Assembly: GCA_963971305.1 (NCBI GenBank)
Contig: OZ020306.1
Location: 53,232,686 to 53,296,685, forward strand
Direction of reading: 5' to 3'
From: Arcuatula senhousia
Lineage: Eukaryota > Mollusca > Bivalvia > Mytilida > Mytilidae
DNA: 64,000 nucleotides
Shown here: positions 57,601 through 64,000 of the stretch, piece after piece
How the letters are laid out: each line of letters begins with the position of its first letter
How positions within the stretch are numbered: the first letter of the stretch is position 1
Notes under the pieces: generated by a model
Seen by the model: the letters and a program-made list of their open reading frames with translations, nothing else
The model's database searches: none
Told to the model about the DNA's origin: nothing
Made by a program: the position numbers and the translations under genes

Positions 57601-59416
57601 AATACAATACCAAAACGGGTATAATATCGGTGAATTTGGTTGTGCTGTATATCGATATTTCAAAGAGTAACCGTCGTCAAGAAGCATTATAATCGAAACA
57701 TTGGAAGGTCAAAAACAAACAGTATACAGTGAAAAGTACTCAAAGCCAAAAATTTCAAACTTGGAAGCCAAAATCCAGCTCCTAGGATATCAACAATGTG
57801 CAGTTCAATGAAAAAAACTGGTGTTTAGTCAATGAAAAATTGAACAATCAGGAATTTCAAAAACGAAAAAATATAATAAAATTTATAACTAGTTTACCAC
57901 AGAGTCACGCTGTATAAATCGCCAATCCCACTCTACATGCCTCATATATGTATATAAAAAACTGAAAATAATAAGAAATCTATTTCAATCGTGCAGATCT
58001 TCTTTTTATATGCCTTATTTTCACATTTGGCCCAGCGTTTCAACTCTGAAGGTAATTATAGCGCTAGTACCAAGTCACGCATTGAAATTCACCAAATCCT
58101 GCTCTACGTGCCCATTCGTACACAAAATGGCATAGTATATCAACCCATGGCACAGTTTATCAACCCGATCAACTGATCGGTCACTTAGTTATGGTTTTAA
58201 TATGAATCACCTACTCTTGCTCTGCATGCCTCTAAGTTCACAAAAAATACAGTAAATTAATCTCAATAACAGGTTTGTCACCTCAGTCGTGCTCTTAACA
58301 TATAACCATTTATCAATTCTATAATCTTTTGCAAGTTTGTCCGCTAAACACCTTTGTTAAATCGACTAAATCTGATCTACATGCCTTTAGTAGGTAAATC
58401 ACCTAATCCTGCTCTGCAGGGCTCTATGTACATAATGTGGCTAGATTATCAACCTGGAAGTTCATAACAAGTGAGTTAACGGTGAGGTTACGGTGTGTAA
58501 ATAAATCATTTATTCTTGTGCAGGGGCATATGTATCACCAAGCCATGCTGTGTAAATCAGCTTTACATGCCACTGCTTTGAACCACATCAAAGAATATCG
58601 ACCAATTCCGTTGCAGGTCCGTCACGTTATGAGTGACTCTGTGTTAATCACATAGTCCTACTTTATATTCCTTAATGTCACATATGGCCTAGTTTATCAG
58701 ATTTATCCTGTAGTCTCGCCAATAGATGATCATACATGGCCTACCAACCCTTTAAGAGATTAATTCCTGAGTCATGCTGTGTAAATCCCCTGGTCTTGCT
58801 TCACATGTCTTTTCGTAAATATGTCTAGTATATCAACTTTGGAGTCCGTAGAATGTCAATGAACTAGTCAAATCGTCTAGTGCTGCTCTACATGCCTTTT
58901 ATGTTTACATTTTGCACAGTAGATCTGAAGGCTTTTTACATATGCCATGTCATGTTTGGCAGTGTTAATCACCCATCCTGCTTTGCATACCTATGTTCAC
59001 ATATGACTTGGTATATCAACTCTGAACGCAATAAATATAATCTCCTTTTCTATGTACATATCAGGTCGGTAACCCAGTAACGGTGTGTAAATCACCTACC
59101 TTCTCCTATTCAGCATTCCTCTAGGTAAACATATATGGTCAAGAATATCAAGTTAATCACTGAGACCTGCTCTACACAATATATGGCCCTGCACAATAAG
59201 AAATTTATCACCTACTCACGTAGTGTAAATCCTTTAGTCCTGCTCTACAGGCTTTTTCGAACTCATATGGCCCAGTATATCAACCTGGAAGTTCATAGCA
59301 GGTCAGCCACTAATCAAGGTGTGTAAATCACTTTACTTGGTCTACATGCCTCTACCTTCACATACAATCAACCTGGAAATCCAAAACAGTTTCCCATCTT
59401 TTGCAAAAAATACAGT
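54659..59416 (+). repeat. 4.76-kb macrosatellite, unit 3
   Basis: 4,758 bp, same content and order. Unit-specific changes include GTATATAAAAAACTG near 57951, where units 1 and 2 have GTATATCAAAACTG, and GGAAATATCATTG near 55651. Confidence 0.95.
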
Positions 59417-62400
59417 AAATTAACCTGTAAATGTCAGGGTAAAAATTGACAGATGACCCCTTACAGGGGTATGGTACTTTAATAATGAAAATATTGTGTT
59501 TTTTCGTGTAGTTGATCCAAAGATGAAGGTTTCTTGATTAAATTTTCAGTTCAATTAGCTCTTCAAAAATATCCATTAGGCTGAGGCTGTCAGATAACCC
59601 CTTTTATAAGTTATGGCCCTTAATTGTCAAGTTTGGAGTTACTGACTTGCAGATTAAACCTATAAAAGTTGAAGAAAAGATTTTGTTTGCTTGAACGTTT
59701 GGAAACATGTGCTTTACAAGCGCCTTCATTATAAGGCGGGAATTGTATGATGATACTTTTATTGAGTTTTACACCTCAGATACCACAAAATATTTACATT
59801 CCGTCAATCATTGATGTCAGGTGAGCTCCTGTGAGCCTCCTGTTTAAAATTCGAATGGATTATACATAACATTGTATGTGATCAGCTATAGTATAATGAT
59901 TTTTAACGATTTTCAAGACAAATTTGAGGGTTAAAATTTATTTGTCCTTTTTAAACCTGGTAACAAGATACACACAAATTAATAAACAATTTCTTTTGTC
60001 TCTAGAATAAAATTTGATGCTTAAAGGAAAAAGACACAACTGTCTTACGGGAAATTAATGTATAAATAGTGAGTTTTTTGCAAATTTTAGCAATAAGCTT
60101 TGTGTGCTTGTTTGTTTTATGTCAAGTCAACGATATTTCAGTCATAAACAGGACTAATTGAAAATACAATACCAAAAACGGGTATAAAAATGTTAATTTG
60201 GTTATGTTGTATGTCGATATTTAAAGGAGTAACCTTTTCATCAGCATTCTTTGAATCAAAACATTGGAAGATCAAAAACCAAAAATATTGAATGAAAAGT
60301 TCTCAAAACCAAAAAGGTCGAACAGGCCAAAATCAGCACCGAGAATATCGACCATAACATTACGAGGAAAGAAATCTGGTGTTTTAAACAATTTTGAATT
60401 TAACAATCGGAAATTTCATTGACAAAAAACAACAAATTGAATATAACGATACATGTAAGCAAAACCAAAAGTATAAAAATAAGCAGAACCACAAGTATTA
60501 AGTGCGCTAATAAACCGAGATTTTGTTGGTCGCTTATCCTAAGATGAATGAACCATTTCAAGACAAATTCTAAGCAAAGTAATTCAGGTAAATGATCAAA
60601 ACATGATTGGATTGAAATCCAAACGACTGTAAAAGCTCCTACATAACATCCATATATAATAAACATGTGCATAGTTGTACAGTTTGGAAGGGCGTGACAA
60701 AAAGACATGTACAATTTTGAATTAAAATATAAAGTAAAACTAGGAAACTATGAGCAGCTGCTCACAACACAAATAAATCCCCCCCCCCCCCAAAAAAAAA
60801 AAATAATTATAGTATAACTAACGAATGATTCCGAATTTGAGGAAATATTCAACGAGTGACCGAACAACCCAATAATTCACGAGTGAATTATAAAGGTCTT
60901 TCGGTCACAAGTTTAATATTTCCCATATTCGGAATCCTGAGTAATAAATCTTATAAGGCTTCATTTATCAAATTATACTGATTATTATACTGATTACAAT
61001 TCAATCTGACATCATTTTTGTAAATCTAAAATTTTTGAGCTCAACATTTCTCATATTCTAACTTTTTCTCTAGCACTTACAATATTCAAGATAAAATACA
61101 TGTACAAAAACTGTGAAAATTACCAATTGACCAATTGACTTCTATAAGCAGTCGTCCCGTAACATTCCGCTTATGGAGTTTTCGTATCACAGTTGATTCG
61201 TTACTCCAGAGCTTGCGGGAATTACACCGATTTCCTTGGCAGAGCGTCACGTTTGACAAAGAAATTGCTAACACAGGATTATGTTGCTCCACGGTTGACA
61301 ACATGCACTCGTTAGAATATTGGATTTTTATCTCTCAAATGAGTGCAGAATTTGGTTTGTCGTAGAATTTTGTTTTGTCTTTCTTAACCGTTTTTGACAC
61401 ACTGATTTGGAAATTAGTATCACGACGGGTAGCAGGCAGAAACAGCTTACCCTTCTGGAGCAACTTCGTTACGACTTGAGTTCGCGTTGTTGATTTCCGT
61501 TCGGTTGATTTTATTTTCTATGTACTTATACAGGGCCGTTTATTGTATATTACGACACATTGGGACGGCCACCGGACCGAATCCCAATACTTAGTCACAG
61601 TTGGAACCGGGTGGGGCATGTAGCCCACTTACCCCTCTGTTAGTGCCACCTACTGACTTTTGGATTGAAAGAGGAGAAAAATTGGGAAGCATTTTCTATG
61701 GAAATTACGGAAATTGCGGGTTGAACTATTTTCATGTAGGCACAATGATTTTCGACGTCATAGATGGCGTTATAGGTAACGACGAATAACAGTTAATTAA
61801 AATTTCCCGCGTTTTTAGTTATTTCACTGAGTTAGATAAACGATTTCTGTTCACTCAGAAATCTTGATATTTCACTGCTATCTATGTAATAATCAGATAT
61901 AATTTCAAAATAGTACTTTGCTTTGGAAAATCCCAAAAATCAATCGGATTAAGAAAAAGATCGTGCACATATACATTATATCATAAATATTGTGTGAAAG
62001 TTTTATGAAAATCCATTGAGGAGTTGCGGATAAGATATGGGTACCCTATCATGGTGTAACGGAATGACGGACAGACAACCCTATTACTATATACCCCCAC
62101 TTCCCAAGTATAAAAAAAATTAACTTCAGGTAATATTCCTGAAAGTATGCAAAACTTTCTTGTCCGTTTGATTGATTGACTTTCAAGTTGTACAATTGAT
62201 TGACTTTCAAGTTGTACAATTGATTGACTTTCAAGTTGTTCATGTTCATGTAACAAGTAGGAACTGGTTACCATGCGTAGCTGAGTTCACTTTCGCTACA
62301 ACTGAGTTCGCGTTGTTGGTTGCTCTTCATTGCTTTTGTGTTTTTGTTTAATGCCATGTTTATAATACAATACCAAAACGGGTATAATATCGGTGAATTT

Positions 62401-64000
62401 GGTTGTGCTGTATATCGATATTTCAAAGAGTAACCGTCGTCAAGAAGCATTATAATCGAAACATTGGAAGGTCAAAAACAAACAGTATACAGTGAAAAGT
62501 ACTCAAAGCCAAAAATTTCAAACTTGGAAGCCAAAATCCAGCTCCTAGGATATCAACAATGTGCAGTTCAATGAAAAAACTGGTGTTTAGTCAATGAAAA
62601 ATTGAACAATCAGGAATTTCAAAAACGAAAAAATATAATAAAATTTATAACTAGTTTACCACAGAGTCACGCTGTATAAATCGCCAATCCCACTCTACAT
62701 GCCTCATATATGTATATCAAACTGAAAATAATAAGAAATCTATTTCAATCGTGCAGATCTTCTTTTTATATGCCTTATTTTCACATTTGGCCCAGCGTTT
62801 CAACTCTGAAGGTAATTATAGCGCTAGTACCAAGTCACGCATTGAAATTCACCAAATCCTGCTCTACGTGCCCATTCGTACACAAAATGGCATAGTATAT
62901 CAACCCATGGCACAGTTTATCAACCCGATCAACTGATCGGTCACTTAGTTATGGTTTTAATATGAATCACCTACTCTTGCTCTGCATGCCTCTAAGTTCA
63001 CAAAAAATACAGTAAATTAATCTCAATAACAGGTTTGTCACCTCAGTCGTGCTCTTAACATATAACCATTTATCAATTCTATAATCTTTTGCAAGTTTGT
63101 CCGCTAAACACCTTTGTTAAATCGACTAAATCTGATCTACATGCCTTTAGTAGGTAAATCACCTAATCCTGCTCTGCAGGGCTCTATGTACATAATGTGG
63201 CTAGATTATCAACCTGGAAGTTCATAACAAGTGAGTTAACGGTGAGGTTACGGTGTGTAAATAAATCATTTATTCTTGTGCAGGGGCATATGTATCACCA
63301 AGCCATGCTGTGTAAATCAGCTTTACATGCCACTGCTTTGAACCACATCAAAGAATATCGACCAATTCCGTTGCAGGTCCGTCACGTTATGAGTGACTCT
63401 GTGTTAATCACATAGTCCTACTTTATATTCCTTAATGTCACATATGGCCTAGTTTATCAGATTTATCCTGTAGTCTCGCCAATAGATGATCATACATGGC
63501 CTACCAACCCTTTAAGAGATTAATTCCTGAGTCATGCTGTGTAAATCCCCTGGTCTTGCTTCACATGTCTTTTCGTAAATATGTCTAGTATATCAACTTT
63601 GGAGTCCGTAAAATGTCAATGAACTAGTCAAATCGTCTAGTGCTGCTCTACATGCCTTTTATGTTTACATTTTGCACAGTAGATCTGAAGGCTTTTTACA
63701 TATGCCATGTCATGTTTGGCAGTGTTAATCACCCATCCTGCTTTGCATACCTATGTTCACATATGACTTGGTATATCAACTCTGAACGCAATAAATATAA
63801 TCTCCTTTTCTATGTACATATCAGGTCGGTAACCCAGTAACGGTGTGTAAATCACCTACCTTCTCCTATTCAGCATTCCTCTAGGTAAACATATATGGTC
63901 AAGAATATCAAGTTAATCACTGAGACCTGCTCTACACAATATATGGCCCTGCACAATAAGAAATTTATCACCTACTCACGTAGTGTAAATCCTTTAGTCC
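59417..64000 (+). repeat. 4.76-kb macrosatellite, unit 4 (cut by window end)
   Basis: 4,584 bp present, about 175 bp short of a full unit at the edge, so the array probably continues. Private changes include CATATATAATAAACATG near 60650, AGTTGGAACCGG near 61598 in the inverted satellite monomer, and GTAAAATGTC near 63608. Confidence 0.95.

Noticed and set aside
45141..64000. Open frames of 60-104 codons recurring in each macrosatellite unit, including a hydrophobic minus-strand one near 46124-46435
   Set aside because: They recur only because the DNA recurs. They break at small indels between units, have no domain or codon signal, and overlap repeats on both strands.

Overview
The window is AT-rich eukaryotic nuclear DNA dominated by repeats. 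It holds no intact protein-coding gene that I can defend, and no sign of bacterial, plasmid or phage organisation. The mix of decayed non-LTR retrotransposons, elements ending in CTATATACCCCC-type tracts, A/T-rich MITEs, fold-back elements and satellites suggests a marine mollusc, most likely a bivalve. That is an inference from repeat style, not a proven identification.

Layout. 1-2.4 kb: right part of a large interspersed element (copy 1 of 3). 2.55-7.2 kb: decayed LINE 'A', with a coiled-coil plus SGNH-esterase ORF1 running into endonuclease and reverse transcriptase (RT). 7.8-12.8 kb: a 5-kb palindromic fold-back element with related hairpins at both ends and at its centre, each arm carrying a different MITE. 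12.8-18.2 kb: a possible YLDD-type RT fragment, an element with 173-bp tandem repeats, a SINE with target-site duplications, a minisatellite, and a minus-strand C2H2 zinc-finger fragment. 18.3-24.2 kb: LINE 'B', with an L1-ORF1p-like ORF1 and an EN/RT ORF2 cut by a TTAA-flanked MITE. 24.2-28.6 kb: no genes, one inverted-repeat element. 28.7-30.6 kb: 5'-truncated LINE 'C' whose RT has a single nonsense codon. 30.7-35.8 kb: copy 2 of the large element, carrying three nested insertions. 35.8-38.9 kb: degenerate 110-bp satellite, a 125-bp duplication, a Penelope-like GIY-YIG tail with a hammerhead-like motif, and a MITE-like inverted repeat. 38.9-42.5 kb: copy 3. 42.8-45.1 kb: 13 monomers of a 179-bp satellite. 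45.1-64.0 kb: almost four tandem copies of a 4.76-kb macrosatellite, continuing past the window edge.

How the parts relate. The repeats form a nested history. Copies 1 and 3 of the large element supply empty sites that define the insertions in copy 2. LINE B reads through again if its MITE and one TTAA are ignored. The macrosatellite unit contains an inverted monomer of the neighbouring 179-bp satellite, a relative of the 15.3-16.1 kb element, and a degenerate 110-bp array also found at 36-37 kb. Nothing here looks like a cooperating gene set. The strongest material for follow-up is structural: the hairpin-capped palindrome, the satellite-capturing macrosatellite, and the three-copy element with asymmetric termini.
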